A stretch of DNA of 64,000 bases from Pisolithus tinctorius (Eukaryota; Basidiomycota; Agaricomycetes; Boletales; Pisolithaceae). Positions 34,287 to 45,850 of the stretch are shown piece by piece; the stretch's first letter is position 1, and every line of letters starts with the position of its first letter. The notes below the pieces were generated by a model that was not told where the DNA came from, made no database searches, and worked only from the letters and a program-made list of their open reading frames with translations. The position numbers and the translations under genes were made by a program. The stretch lies in contig JANFAH010000044.1 in the NCBI GenBank assembly GCA_024663395.1, forward strand, positions 248,001-312,000. The letters are read 5' to 3'.

Positions 34287-35307
34287 CCTATTATAACCAG
34301 TTTGCTGAGTAGGGCTAAACCTTCCAGTCTGGTGGACCCTCTGAATGCCAACAGTAAGTGCATCAATGAGAGCCTCCAGTGGCATGCCTTCCACCAGACC
34401 AACACCCATCGCCAGTGATCTCACCAGCTCCATAGTTTCTTGAAGCTGTTCAAGGCCAGAAAATGTCCCAGCCAAATATTGTGCAGCAGCTGTATGATAA
34501 TGGGCAATGTCCTTGAGTGCTTGCATCTGGCCATCTAATCTCAAGATGTGCTGGCTGTTCAGACCCACCACCATAAGGATGTTGGCGAGTACATCTGACT
34601 TCTCAACCATCAAAGCACTAGCCTTCATTGCTACCAGGTCGCAAACAACCTCCAAGCAGGACTCGATGCTATCCAAATTGCCTTGGATCTTGACTGCACA
34701 CAAGATAAGTAGGGACAATGAATTCCAAAACTGAAACAGGATACAATCGAATGCCTGTGTGATGTGGAAATTTGAAGAAGAGCACTTATCAGAATGCAAG
34801 CTATTGCTGATAACATGACAATATGCTGCTTTGATGGACAAAGGAGAGATCTGGTTCCAAAGCAAGTTAAGCAAATGATCATTGACTGTCAACATGCTTT
34901 CCATGCTCATCAGTGAGTGAACTTCTGAGAGTAGCAGATGGGATGAAACATACATGTCTACTGTGCCATGCACCTGTGCCAGAAGTTTCTGAAGGTTTCG
35001 AGATGCCTCCTTTGTGTCCATTGATATGGCTGCCAGTTCCTCTGCAAGCACCATGGAAGAGCTCAAGGAACTTGCTCTCACAGCACTAGCAAGATCACTG
35101 CCAAGACAAGTGGAGTAACCTCAGACACATCATACAGCAACCCCTCCAATGCTGAAAACTGTGTTTGAATGGTGGATGAGAACAGGGTAGTGGAATTGCC
35201 AGCTGATGTCAGGAAAGAGACCTCGTTCTGTCAAAAGGCAGTTTCTGAATAGGCTCCACCAGACTGGAAGGTTTGGCCCTACTCAGCAAACTGGTTATAA
35301 TAGGGAG
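34287..35307 (-). mobile_element. Small non-autonomous DNA transposon carrying a gene
   Basis: Inverted terminal repeats of about 50 bp: the left one starts at the stub 13226-13233 and resumes at 34292 (TATAACCAGTTTGCTGAGTA), the right one is 35250-35307 and ends TATAATAGGGAG. Without Copia-A the element is about 1.02 kb. It carries one reading frame and no transposase. No target duplication can be matched across the outer flanks, so the surroundings have been rearranged or deleted since insertion. Confidence 0.65.
34300..35235 (-). pseudogene. Unknown helical protein gene inside the small transposon
   Basis: A frame of about 275 codons (35081-34254) runs from S-S-L-S-S-S-M-V-L-A-E-E-L. A 5' part (35235-35090: F-S-A-L-E-G-L-L-Y-D-V-S-E) joins after a one-base frame change. 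It is mostly alpha-helical, Leu-rich, with an L-L-I-L-C-A-V hydrophobic patch. I do not recognise the family. It fills the element between its terminal repeats and has the same polarity as Copia-A. Its 3' end reads into the terminal repeat and the LTR by chance. Confidence 0.5.
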
Positions 35308-35796
35308 TGTCAGTTGCTTGTTGGTCCAGCATAGGCACTCCTAGCAGATGGTGCATAGGTATATAATTTCGTGCTAGTACTATGTATTTGTCATATATGT
35401 AAATACCAATTGCTTGAAAGGTTTCTACTGGACCCAATTCCTGGTGGTGCCCCAGGTCACCAACCCCACTGTAGGGCTCCAGTTCACGTTCAACCAAGAA
35501 AAAATGGGTGGCATGGGGGTGGCAAAATGATAAATGACAGATGACACAATCATAATACAACCTCTAAACATCCAATAACAACGATCACTAGGATAGCTTT
35601 GTCATACACAGGGTTCCCATGCAATGGTCCTCTAACAGTCCTCAACTGATTATCTGGACTGTTTTCTGGCCATCTGGCTTGCACATGACCTCCAACAAGT
35701 CATGGGACACACAGGCCATACTGTGTGTAGTGTGGCTATTGTCGATCTGCAAGACTTCCGATTGGCAACATTGGAATGTAAAGTTTTTTACACCTG
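35308..35796. other. Unassigned spacer left of SUB2 element copy B
   Basis: No gene recognised. A minus-strand frame of 93 codons (35560-35279) has no family signature and partly overlaps the terminal repeat of the small transposon. Confidence 0.4.
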
Positions 35797-36539
35797 TATT
35801 ATGAAGTACAAATTGTCTGCAGCACATTGTAGAAGGGAGATGTCAAGCTCATGAGCGGTGAAGAAATATTTATGCTAAGCAAAGGTACTTACAGTTAAAT
35901 CAGGCTGAGAAGGAGGGGGGGATGGGTGACCATGCCAGAATGCAGATTTTCAGGGTAAGTATATGGTTTATGATGGAGACTTATTGCAATTCATGGTCAG
36001 GAGGTTGGACAGGTTCTGAAGGGGAATCTGGAGAGAACACATCTAACTCTGTAAATGCAAAAGCCACCTCATTGAGTTGGACTTTCCTTGTCTGTGCCAT
36101 CTGCATGGACTTGAGTCAGTTGAACAGGGGATTCTACTAGTTCAGGTCATGAGGGAGCTTCAGCATCCTGACCTTGAAACATGCTCCTCACCCAGAGAAG
36201 ACGACCTGACCAGTTGTGCTCACACTGATGTCCATTCATCCATGCTGTTCCCAGTTGTAGTTGTCAAGACCAGTGTCCAGATCAACCAGTCTCACTTTTG
36301 CAAATGTGCAGAAGAGGATGTCTTCTACCATGGGGAGCAGGGTGGGGTCATTCCAGAATGCAAGCATCTGCATGCAGAACAACTGTGGTATTAAAACCTT
36401 CAATAGTTCATTTACAGATCACATGAGAGATAGACTGTGCAGAGATACATACCATCAATCCATGTCACAGCAGACTTCATAACACGATCACTGCCTGATG
36501 CCCTCATAGATGGGAAATGATCATGGGTGTAGCACTCCA

Positions 36540-37850
36540 TGTCAGACTTGAACGATCTGCAGCAGTTGATCACTTAATGACAAAATAACAGAGCAGTGAA
36601 ATAGTTGTATGGTACTTTTGATCCCCAGTGATATCTTGAGTAGGTAGGGATGCCACATTTTGATGTTTGGATGAGCATCAGTAGTGCCATGACTGAAGAT
36701 ATCTGTGGCAACAAGTATCCACTTTTCAAAGGCTTTGAAAGTCACATGACACTTGATACTTCAGTACAATAAGAGGAAATATTTGCTGGCAATTGTCTGA
36801 TATCTACCATCCTTCCCATGCAAGGCTGGAATCAGTACTGATGGAGAGGAAGTTGTACAACACCAGCAACTTGTCTGACCTGACAACACATGCATCTGAC
36901 TTAATGAAGATTGTGACCTCCATCCCATGTGAGAATAAACAACTTGACCAGGCCAATAAATAACTACCTGGTTAAATTTGAGCATATCCAACAGTCTTCC
37001 TGTTCTTGCCATTCTCCTCCAGCATGAGGTGATGTTGTTGCAAGCTGCTCAAAGTCAACCTGGTCTTGTCATCAACAGAAGTTGTTGAAACAGCTGTAAG
37101 AACAACAATGCAAGATCAACATGAAAGAAAACTTGCATTCACAATGAATTTTTTGCAAGTAACTTGGATCTTCTTTGACAGCACAGCACTGAACATCATA
37201 ACTTGCTTATGGTGAGGGGTTGCTCGGAATATCTCTCAGACATCTCAGTGCATGTCTGCAGGGTGGCGAAGGTGCGAGGGCAGTTAGATTATGTGGGGGC
37301 AAGCAAAGACATTGGAAGTGGCTTGGGACTGACTGAGTTGTTCAAGCATTTTGTCACACTTGTCCAGTGTGAAGTGCTTCACATTCTTTGTGTCCAGAAC
37401 TTTGTCCCCAACAAGAGCATTCAACCAATATGGAGTGGCCACAATGATGAGGGGGCATCCATTCTTGTCACAAAGCAGTTCTGGACAAGAGTCCCTCCAT
37501 AGAAAGTATGGATGCAGACATCTGGCACACACTTTGCAAACTGCCTGGTACAGCAGAGGATGATGATGGATACTTCTCCATCAACAGGCTCCAACTACTG
37601 CAGCGTCGCAAGCATGAAGACTGCAGTCTTGCCATGACCCATCTTTGCTTGGCAGAGGACATCCATTGCCAAACCCACCTGAGGGATACATTGTTCTTGT
37701 TGAACTGCACTTGAATTTGAATCAGTTCTCACATGATGGACATGGTGATGACTTGGATGGAGAACTTACCTTCAGAGGGATGCTCAAAGCCAAAGTCACT
37801 GATCACTCATAACAGCTCTGGTTCAAGTGACAAGATCTGCATTGTCATAT
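36540..37850 (-). pseudogene. SUB2/UAP56-like DEAD-box helicase, most complete copy (B)
   Basis: On the minus strand, in order: S-D-F-G-F (Q-motif region, about 37805-37780), a phase-1 intron, A-M-D-V-L and G-H-G-K-T (motif I, about 37640), [12 protein letters not shown] (about 37440), N-V-K-H-F-T-L-D-K-C-D-K-M-L-E-Q (motif II, about 37350; family D-E-C-D reads D-K-C-D), F-S-A-V-L-S-K (motif III, family S-A-T, about 37195), L-L-D-M-L-K-F-N-Q (about 36990), I-K-S-D, and F-K-A-F-E-K-W-I-L-V-A-T-D-I-F (about 36740-36690). Downstream homology to SUB2 is lost. Introns are kept at family-like places. Frameshifts and altered motifs II and III rule out helicase activity. Confidence 0.85.
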
Positions 37851-38469
37851 GGGCTGTGGAGGGATGAGTGTGGGGGAGGGTGTGTTGGTGGAGGCACTGG
37901 AGTGATAAGAGGAAGACATACTGAAGGTGCTGGCAAGAGACTTGCCACCAACTGCAAGGGAAGATGCCTCAGTTACTGGAGTGCCTCATTTATGGCCAAG
38001 AGATAAAGGCTGGGAGGCTGGTAAGTGATTGGTGGCAGTGTGTGCAGGTCATTAGAACTAGGGGGCAGCATGGATGGAGAGTTGAGAGAAGAGCTCAAGC
38101 TGACTAGTACACTGACCTTCTGTGAGAATCTCAGGCTATTGCTGTGTCGTATGATTTGTATGATATGGCGTGCTTAGTGATCTGGTTCTTTGTCTTTCCA
38201 AGGCTTCATCTGGGCATGCTGATTTTCATAGGATTCGTGATTGTCATTTGTGATCATCAGTGATCATGGTGTGATTGTGCTGTCTGGGGCTTGGACTCCA
38301 CCAGGGGACTTTGAAAATAGCACTGCAGTGGTTATGTAAGCAGGTGACTTGTACATGTGCATGCAAGCTCCTGCAAGCTCTAATGCCTACCCCTGGCTTT
38401 CCCTGCCTGTTTGTTCCTGTCATAACAAAATGTTTTTCCCAGGCAGCATCACTGGTACCCTAGCTGTTT

Positions 38470-39022
38470 ATTCTCACATGGGATGGAGGTTGTGATCTTT
38501 GTTTAAGTCAAACATGCATGCCATCAGGTCAAACAAGTTGCTGGTGTTGTACAACTTCCACTCCATCAGTACTGATTCCAGCCTTGCATGGGAAGGATGG
38601 TAGAAATCAGACAATTGCCAGCAAATATTTCCTCTTATTGTATTGAAGTATCAAGTGTCATGTGGCTTTCAAAGCCTTTGAAAAGTGGATACTTGTTGCC
38701 ACAGATATTTTCAGTTGTGGCACTACTGATGCTCATCTGAACATCAAAATGTGGCATCCCTACCTACTCAAGATATCACTGGGGATCAAAAGTATGGTAT
38801 GACTATTTCACTGCTCTGTTATTTTGTCATTAAGTGATTGACAGCTGCAGGTCGTTTGAGTCTGACATGGAGTGCTACTCCTGTGATCACTTCCCATCTA
38901 TGAGGGCATCAGGCAGCAATTGTGTTATGAAGTCTGCTGTGACATGGATTGACAATATGTATCTCTGCACAGTCTATCTCTGGTGTGATCCATAAATGAA
39001 CTAACAGAAGTTTCGATATCCC
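38470..39022 (+). repeat. Right terminal inverted repeat of SUB2 element copy B, truncated
   Basis: Reverse complement of about 36390-36935 and of 51880-52433. Carries F-K-A-F-E-K-W-I-L-V-A-T on the plus strand near 38672-38705. Its inner edge lies inside what is an intron of the SUB2 gene. Confidence 0.8.
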
Positions 39023-39552
39023 CTGTCCCCTGTCCCCTGTCCCTTTGCTGTGTTCTTTGCCACTTCAAGGACACCAAGAATTGAAATGGAGACACTGTGT
39101 TCTTCGTATTTACAGATCTTAGTGTACAGCCTGAAGGAAGTCATTGTCTTAAGCTCAATCTCTTCGAGGTTGTCAGTATGTCATCTCCTCACTGACTTAC
39201 AATCTCACATTCCGAATGTCCTCATCACAACAGCACTGTTTGTCACTGCAAGTCTATCTACTCTGCACCATTCTACATCTACACCGTTCTACGTCCACAC
39301 TGCAAAGCAGTTCCCTGGGATGGAAGGTTCATCTCTCATTTGTAGGTGTTACTGTGCACTCATGAGGCTCCCATATGTCAGTTCCACCCCATCCTTATTT
39401 TAGAGTCCATGCTGCTGTTGTGCTCCTTAACTGACCAAGGCATTAAAGTATGCATTTGCAAGGACATCCACATTCTGCAAGTGGTGAGTCCCAGTGATGT
39501 GAGGATGGAATGCAGAGTGAATCTGACAGTGTATTGCTACCATCAGTGGAGT
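39023..39552. other. Unassigned stretch with CCCTGTC microrepeat
   Basis: Four CCCTGTC-type units at 39020-39045, otherwise no recognisable gene. A plus-strand frame 39050-39403 has no family match I know. Confidence 0.4.
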
Positions 39553-39553
39553 A

Positions 39554-41054
39554 CAGTGAGGGACAAAAGCGTTGCAATGTTTGTGAGGTGTGAATTGTTG
39601 CTGATGTAGCTTGGGATATTCTGCACAGATAATCATGATACCTATACCATTGGAAAGGGATGACTCTAAGCTTTCCAGCAAGATACACCCTATTCTTTCT
39701 GAAAAGTGCATTGCAACGCTTTTGTCCCTGACTGGTGAAATCATGAAATGTGACCTTTTGATGGGATTGATGGCATGGAGGATGGGAAAAAATGCTTACA
39801 TAATAAACCACATGATCTTCCAGATGATTTGTCAGCATGTAAACAATGACAAACATTGGACTTGTACCATTAATCCTCCCTCTTTTACCACAACTCATGA
39901 AATCATCTCTCTAGCTCACATGGTCATTTTCTCAAGGAATTCTTATCAAATACTGGTGGCCACCACAGTGCCATCAGTATAACATGCTCTCAGAACCATC
40001 AGTCCCTTAAAAAACCTGCTGTCAGTCATTTCCTGGACTGTTTCCCCCCCCATGCCTGATGTGTTCTGGGACTAATCAGTACTTGGAAGGCTGAAAATGT
40101 TATGGAGGTCAATCTGGCACTTCAGAACATGATGTACAAACCAGTCCCCTCACAACCAATGCATTTCTGGCACAGGGACACTGATATGGAAGTTGAGGTG
40201 AGACAAAACCTCCTGGTGCTCTGAGCACCATAAGAGGGTTCACTAGATCTTGCTCTGATCTGAACTGTAGATGACTGGGGAAGGATTATTTGGTCATATG
40301 TGACCAAAGGAAATATTCAGGGCCAGATGGAAGCACAGGATTCTGCTCCATGGCAGTTCAGTAGCATATCCTTCTGATGACACCCAGGGGTAAAGAGGAT
40401 TTTGTCTTGCCCTAACTTCCATACCACTGTCCCTGTGCCAGAAATGCATTGGTTGTGAGGGGACTGGTTTGTACATCATGTTCTGAAGTGCCAGATTGAC
40501 CTCCATAACATTTTCAGCCTTCCAAGTACTGATTAGTCCCAGAACACATCAGGCATGGGGGGGGAAACAGTCCAGGAAATGACTGACAGCAGGTTTTTTA
40601 AGGGACTGATGGTTCTGAGAGCATGTTATACTGATGGCACTGTGGTGGCCACCAGTATTTGATAAGAATTCCTTGAGAAAATGACCATGTGAGCTAGAGA
40701 GATGATTTCATGAGTTGTGGTAAAAGAGGGAGGATTAATGGTACAAGTCCAATGTTTGTCATTGTTTACATGCTGACAAATCATCTGGAAGATCATGTGG
40801 TTTATTATGTAAGCATTTTTTCCCATCCTCCATGCCATCAATCCCATCAAAAGGTCACATTTCATGATTTCACCAGTCAGGGACAAAAGCGTTGCAATGC
40901 ACTTTTCAGAAAGAATAGGGTGTATCTTGCTGGAAAGCTTAGAGTCATCCCTTTCCAATGGTATAGGTATCATGATTATCTGTGCAGAATATCCCAAGCT
41001 ACATCAGCAACAATTCACACCTCACAAACATTGCAACACTTTTGTCCCTCACTG
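39554..41054. mobile_element. Palindromic TA-flanked (Tc1/mariner-like) element
   Basis: Ends CAGTGAGGGACAAAAG and its complement, flanked by TA on both sides (39552-39553, 41055-41056). Arms of about 660 bp (39554-40213 and 40395-41054) are almost identical inverted copies, with a spacer of about 180 bp. Each arm opens with a 181-bp hairpin unit whose two ends are the same terminal motif (39554-39579 and 39709-39734). Both arms contain the same 123-codon frame (39611-39982 plus, 40626-40997 minus), which has no transposase signature. TA duplication and terminal motif suggest mobilisation by a Tc1/mariner transposase acting in trans. Confidence 0.85.
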
Positions 41055-41056
41055 TA

Positions 41057-42870
41057 TGTTCTTGAATATCGATTGATTTGGCTTGCCTATGATGTGTGGA
41101 AGACTGTCAAAGACCGATTGCGTGGGGCTGAGGAGCAAATGAAGCAGGGCATCAATGGTGGTGTCAGGGAGGATGATGAGAATATGGTGGGAGATGATGG
41201 GGGTGGATGCTGTGCTTGAGAATGAGAGCTGCAATAAATTTTCCTCATTGCATGTGTCAGGGCACATGGGTCATGATTGCCATTCCAACTGGTGCAAGAA
41301 TACATGGTACCTTTCCAGACTCTGCCACCCTGGGGTCATCTCACCTGCACAAAGAGGATGAACAAAGGCGAGCATGCTTTGTGCCATTGATTACTGATTA
41401 TAAATGGACCCTCCCCAGGTGTCACTGTGCCCTCACCACTCTGTTATCCTCTGTCTATATGCAATGTCTCCCATCACATGCAGCATGGCTCGCAAGGGTA
41501 TTAGGCACTATGTGCCATATAACCTGTGCTCTTGTGGCCCCAACCAAACTTTCTTAGACTTGTCCAGTCTGCCCTCAACACCGAGAGCTCCAGTCCATCC
41601 ATGCAATGCCATTGGTGCTTGTGCTGGTGTTCCTGCCTCCTACATTCATGCTGCAGAGGGCAACCCTTCTGCAAATGCTGTGAGGATTCAATAAGAATCC
41701 TTTGAAATGACCACTGACCACTGACCACTGTTTATAGAATCAGTTCATCTATCCCAATGTTTGAAGGGCCATACATGATGGCATACCACTGGTGTGCTAC
41801 ATCTATTATTTGTCTTTGTACCTCTGTAGCTGAATTCTGTTGTAGGAGGAGGTCAGTTTTGGGGTCAAGCTTAGATTTGTTCAAGATTGCCTTGAACTAG
41901 CAAAGGTTGTGGACAAAGAGCAAAAGAAGATGTGAGTATCCCTACACATCATTGTTAACCCCTACTGATGTTACTGACAGTCTTCAGGCTCTGGATGCTG
42001 GCAAGGTTATCTCGCAGGAGAGACTTGTATGTATTTTCTTTTCAGTCGCTGTGATCTATGGTCATGATCATGAATGCAGGCCAAGTTTGGACAAGACACT
42101 GTCAGCTATGTTGAGGGATGCATGGAGATTGTGGGAAAGGCTATGGCCAATGAGATGCATAAGTGTGAATTCTCGGCAGTCACCAAGGATTTACTGCTCA
42201 TGCATTTTGGTAGCATGTTATCTGCTCATGGCGCAGCATTGACCTCCAAGACTTGACCTGTAGAAGAGCCATGACAGTGATATCTACTACAGGATGTCAC
42301 TGCGGTCATTCCTAGCTTGTACTAATTACTGATACCCCAATTGAGAGACATTCTGACTTTACTTTCATACATTTGATGTACATTCCCCTTCCACTACTTC
42401 CTACCACATGCATCCTGGATCATGTCATCTCTCTCACAGCCTGCCTCATCAGTGACAATGAGCTTGGACATTTATCCATGGCCTCAAAGGTCACTTCTGG
42501 AACAGCTTTCATAGTTGCCATTGAATCTGCTTTCTTCCTTGTCATATATGTTCCAGTCTTAGTAGCTCCTGCAGTGGGGGTTAACCCTCAATGGTGTCAG
42601 CACTTGCCCAGTATGACCCTGTTGGGGAGGGGGTACACCAGCTGCTTATAGGTGACAGCGATTGCCATTATTGGACATTTCGAGGTCATAAGTTGTCGTT
42701 TTGTTGTCTGACCACCCCCATGCCACCCCTTTCTTAATTTGTCTTGGATTTTCCCCTGGAGTGAGCTCTGGCTATCTGGCAGCCAGTATTGTGGGCAAGA
42801 CTCAGCAACTTTGACTATGCACCTGCAAAATTGTAGGCTGTGGGTCAAAATGGCATTGGTCCCCCTCTTG
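41057..42870 (+). other. Upstream part of the CMC transposon (poorly resolved)
   Basis: Fragments read as coding but no frame is long. A Cys/His-bearing stretch near 41480-41560 (Y-V-P-Y-N-L-C-S-C-G) could be the N-terminal zinc-binding start of the downstream transposase, as in agaricomycete relatives. 42074-42250 is an open frame without a known family. A short segment at 42284-42300 resembles the CTACAGGATGTCA word of the Copia-A LTR. Confidence 0.35.
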
Positions 42871-42871
42871 C

Positions 42872-45145
42872 TTGGAGTCTACTCCTGGCCAATGGATCTC
42901 CAAAGCAATGTGTGCTTTCCATCGCAAGATTGACCAATTAGCCTGTTACCTTGAAAGCTCCCCCAACGAATCTGAAGTCATTAGCAAACTGACAACTTAT
43001 ATAGGTGTTCACAGTGCTCCCAATGGCATCCACATTCCAGATCGGGAGGATCCACCCACTCCCCTCGCCAACACTGATAACTGTGCAATGCTGCACATAA
43101 AAGAAGAGACCGATGCCATGGAAGAAACATTGCATAATCTCATGCACTTATGTCATGCAGTCACTCAGAGGGTTATGTCTTTTCCTTCCAACCTGAATTT
43201 GGTCTTTTCTCAGGATCACCTTGCCAAGGGTTCTACTTATGACCTCTTTCGTTCTATCCCAAGTGGACCTAATATGGGACACAGACATCTCTGTGGAGAT
43301 TTACCTGAAAATGCAGCTATTATGGCTCATGAAAGTGCACTTTTCAATATCTTCCTAAGTTTAAAGCATCTTGATAACCACCCATCGCTAGAAGTCTCCA
43401 GGCTGCAGCTACTGGCTCTTGTGGAGAATGAGATACATAGGATTGATTCCATATGGCAGGCTGCTTGGAATCGTTCAGCAGATGGGAAAGATGATCCAGA
43501 CATTGGAAAAAGCAGAAGGGCATCTGGTGTCTCTGTCAATACAGGTATGTGGCAGGTGTTGATACTCCTTTTTATGGCATTGGCTAACATTGTCTGAAGA
43601 TTTGTATTTTCGCAGCAAAGAATGTTCCCACCTGGTATCTGTTGAAAGCAATTTCTTGATTCTCTATCTGAATCTTCTCTGTGGCATATCCCAAGTGCAA
43701 AGCAGGTTTGTCTTGGATAGCCCTCAGCTGATCCTGCGTTACATTGAATCCCCCCCAGAGGAGAAGCCTTTCCTCATGAACTTTCCAAGGGACTATTGCA
43801 CAATTCTGAGTCATTTCAATCTTGATCCTCAATTACAACTCTTCATATGCTGCCTGCTGTGTTGTGCTCTTTATGACAATAATGATGACTGCCCAGATTC
43901 CTGCACATTCCAGGACTTGCCCTCAAGCCATCCCTGTTCTGCACATTTGAAGTGAACTAGGGTAATTTGTGGCATACCTGTGACTCACCCAGTGTGCAAA
44001 TTTGCCTACCAGGAGCTGAAGGGGTGGTTAGCAAGACTATTGTCATACCCTGATACAGAGCTCATGCTGGAGGCACCACTGTCCACAACATCCCTGAATT
44101 CCACGAATGATGGCCCATGGACTGACATCTTTGACGGTACCTTCATCCAGGATCTGAGAGCCTATGATGGGAAGCCATTCTTACATAAGAATGGTGATGA
44201 CCTCTGCCTCATTTTTTCACTAGCTGTTGACAGCTTCAACCCATTTGGTATGAAGATTGCCAAAGGAACTTCCTCTGTCACTGGCATCTACATGGCATGT
44301 CTGAATTTGCCCCCTGACATACATTATGATGCAGACAAGATGTATTTAGTTGGAGTTATCCCAGGGCCAAAGAAGCCTTCCCTTGAACAGATCAACAACT
44401 TCTTAAGGGTCCTTGTTGATGAACTTCTCAAGTTCTGGGAGCCAGGTGTCTTCTTTTCTTGAACAGCTTGACATAGACATGGAAGGCTCATCTCACTTGC
44501 AATGGTCCCTCTAGTATGCAATGTCCTCAGTGCATACCAAGTTGGTGGATTCCTAAGCCATGCTGCTACATTGTCTTGTTCTTTCTGCCTTCTACTCACT
44601 GACATGATCAAGAACCTTGATATGTCTTCCTGGCCCATGCGAACCCCACAGGACCATAGAGCACATGTGGATCAGTGGTGTCTGGCGAAGACAAGCAATG
44701 AACAGGATTTCATAGCCAAGACATATGGTGTGCGATTCTCTGAGCTTCTGAGATTACCTTACTGGAATCTGATTTGGTTCACAGTATTGGACTCAATGCA
44801 TGCATTCTTCCTTCACACTCTTCTGCAGCACATCCAGTACATATGGGGGACAAGCCCTATGGCTCCAACTGGTGATGGCAGTAACTCTCCCACTGTGAAA
44901 CCACCTCCAAAACCATCCTTTACTGAGCTCTGCAAAGGCCTTAAGGTTTTACTTAAAGAAAATTCAAGTGATCAATCTGCAGAAACTGTCTCTTGAAGTT
45001 GCACCCAACCAACACTGTGGCATCTGTGCCATGAGTTCAGCCTAAGGAGGGCTGGAACTTTGGTTATGCTGGCTCAAGTGTTGCTAGAATGGGTAAGTTG
45101 GTGTTTTGCTATTTGTCCTCCTCAGTGGTTGGAATGCATTACTAG
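42872..45145 (+). pseudogene. CMC (EnSpm/Tnp2) transposase, N-terminal and catalytic part
   Basis: Transposase_21/Tnp2-type protein of agaricomycete CMC transposons. An N-terminal region (42872-43543) is followed by an intron (43544-43614). Then come a Cys-rich C-C-L-L-C-C-A-L-Y ... C-P-D-S-C block (about 43850-43905), T-H-P-V-C-K-F-A-Y-Q-E-L-K-G-W-L-A-R-L-L (about 43983), D-I-F-D-G and F-S-L-A-V-D-S-F-N-P-F (about 44210), L-N-L-P-P-D-I (about 44305), G-V-I-P-G-P-K-K-P (about 44352), L-V-D-E-L-L-K-F-W, and S-E-L-L-R-L-P-Y-W-N ... D-S-M-H-A-F-F-L (about 44740-44812). The Asp in G-X-I-P-G and D-S-M-H regions fits the family. The frame has lost continuity around 44462-44500. It ends at the Copia-B insertion. 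Confidence 0.8.
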
Positions 45146-45409
45146 TTTTGAGAAGGGACCGAGGTTGCAGGGTGAACTAGAGTGAAAACTCAGTCTTTGA
45201 AGTAGGATGAAGTCTATATTATTAACCAACCTAGAGTGAAAACTACTCAAGCTGGTAAGTAAAAGTAGGGTATAATACCAGTAAGGAACATTACCTCAGT
45301 CTTTGAAGTAGGACAAAGTCTGAGGTACAAGGAAAAATGAAGTGGCTAAAATGTATGGAATTATTACATAAGCAGTACTCACTGTACAGAACAGCAGTAT
45401 GTTCCAACA
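45146..45409 (-). repeat. 3' LTR of Copia-B
   Basis: 264 bp. Longer than its mate by about 54 bp because of an internal partial duplication around GAGTGAAAACT (45178-45242). It is followed on the inside by CCCCCT, a likely polypurine tract on the minus strand. Confidence 0.85.
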
Positions 45410-45850
45410 CACCCCCTCAGCAAGTCATGGTGTGAAAAATAAATCCATACCCTTCATGTAACACCTTGTGTAGATATGTTGTATACGAGGGATTTGCATT
45501 GGTGGCACTTCCAGGGCCAACACTTGAGCTGTGAGTAGCTTTGTTGTGTGGCACAGAGTTGCTGTGCACACATGCATTTGATTTGTAAGCAGTCTGTTGT
45601 TGATCATTCTGATGCACCTCTGCAGCCTTGCTGACTGTGTGTTGGCCTTCTACACTCGTCGTCTCGCCTCCCCCACCCTCGTCGCCTCTTGTACTGACAC
45701 TAGCCTTCCCATAGATTGATTTGGCATCCCAATTTTCGAGAGAGAGGCTGTAGCTGGTGCGAAATGATGGCTTGGGGTGCTCTGGAGCTAACTTGGACTT
45801 CCAAGGTGATTCCAGGCTCAGGTGCTGTCATAGCAGGGTTTGTAGATGAC

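Larger units (their letters stand above)
35797..39022 (-). mobile_element. SUB2-carrying inverted-repeat element, copy B (right end truncated)
   Basis: Begins TATTATGAAGTACAAATTG. From left to right: terminal repeat with late SUB2 exons on the minus strand, the rest of SUB2 on the minus strand up to about 37850, the spacer (about 38050-38465), then the start of the opposite terminal repeat with late SUB2 exons on the plus strand (38470-39022), which breaks off near the TTTCGATA at 39022. It is the mirror arrangement of copy D/E and keeps the SUB2 middle that D/E has lost. Confidence 0.8.

Noticed and set aside
39611..40997. The duplicated 123-codon frame as a transposase gene
   Set aside because: It has no helix-turn-helix or D-D-E/D residues and occurs in both arms simply because the arms are inverted copies.
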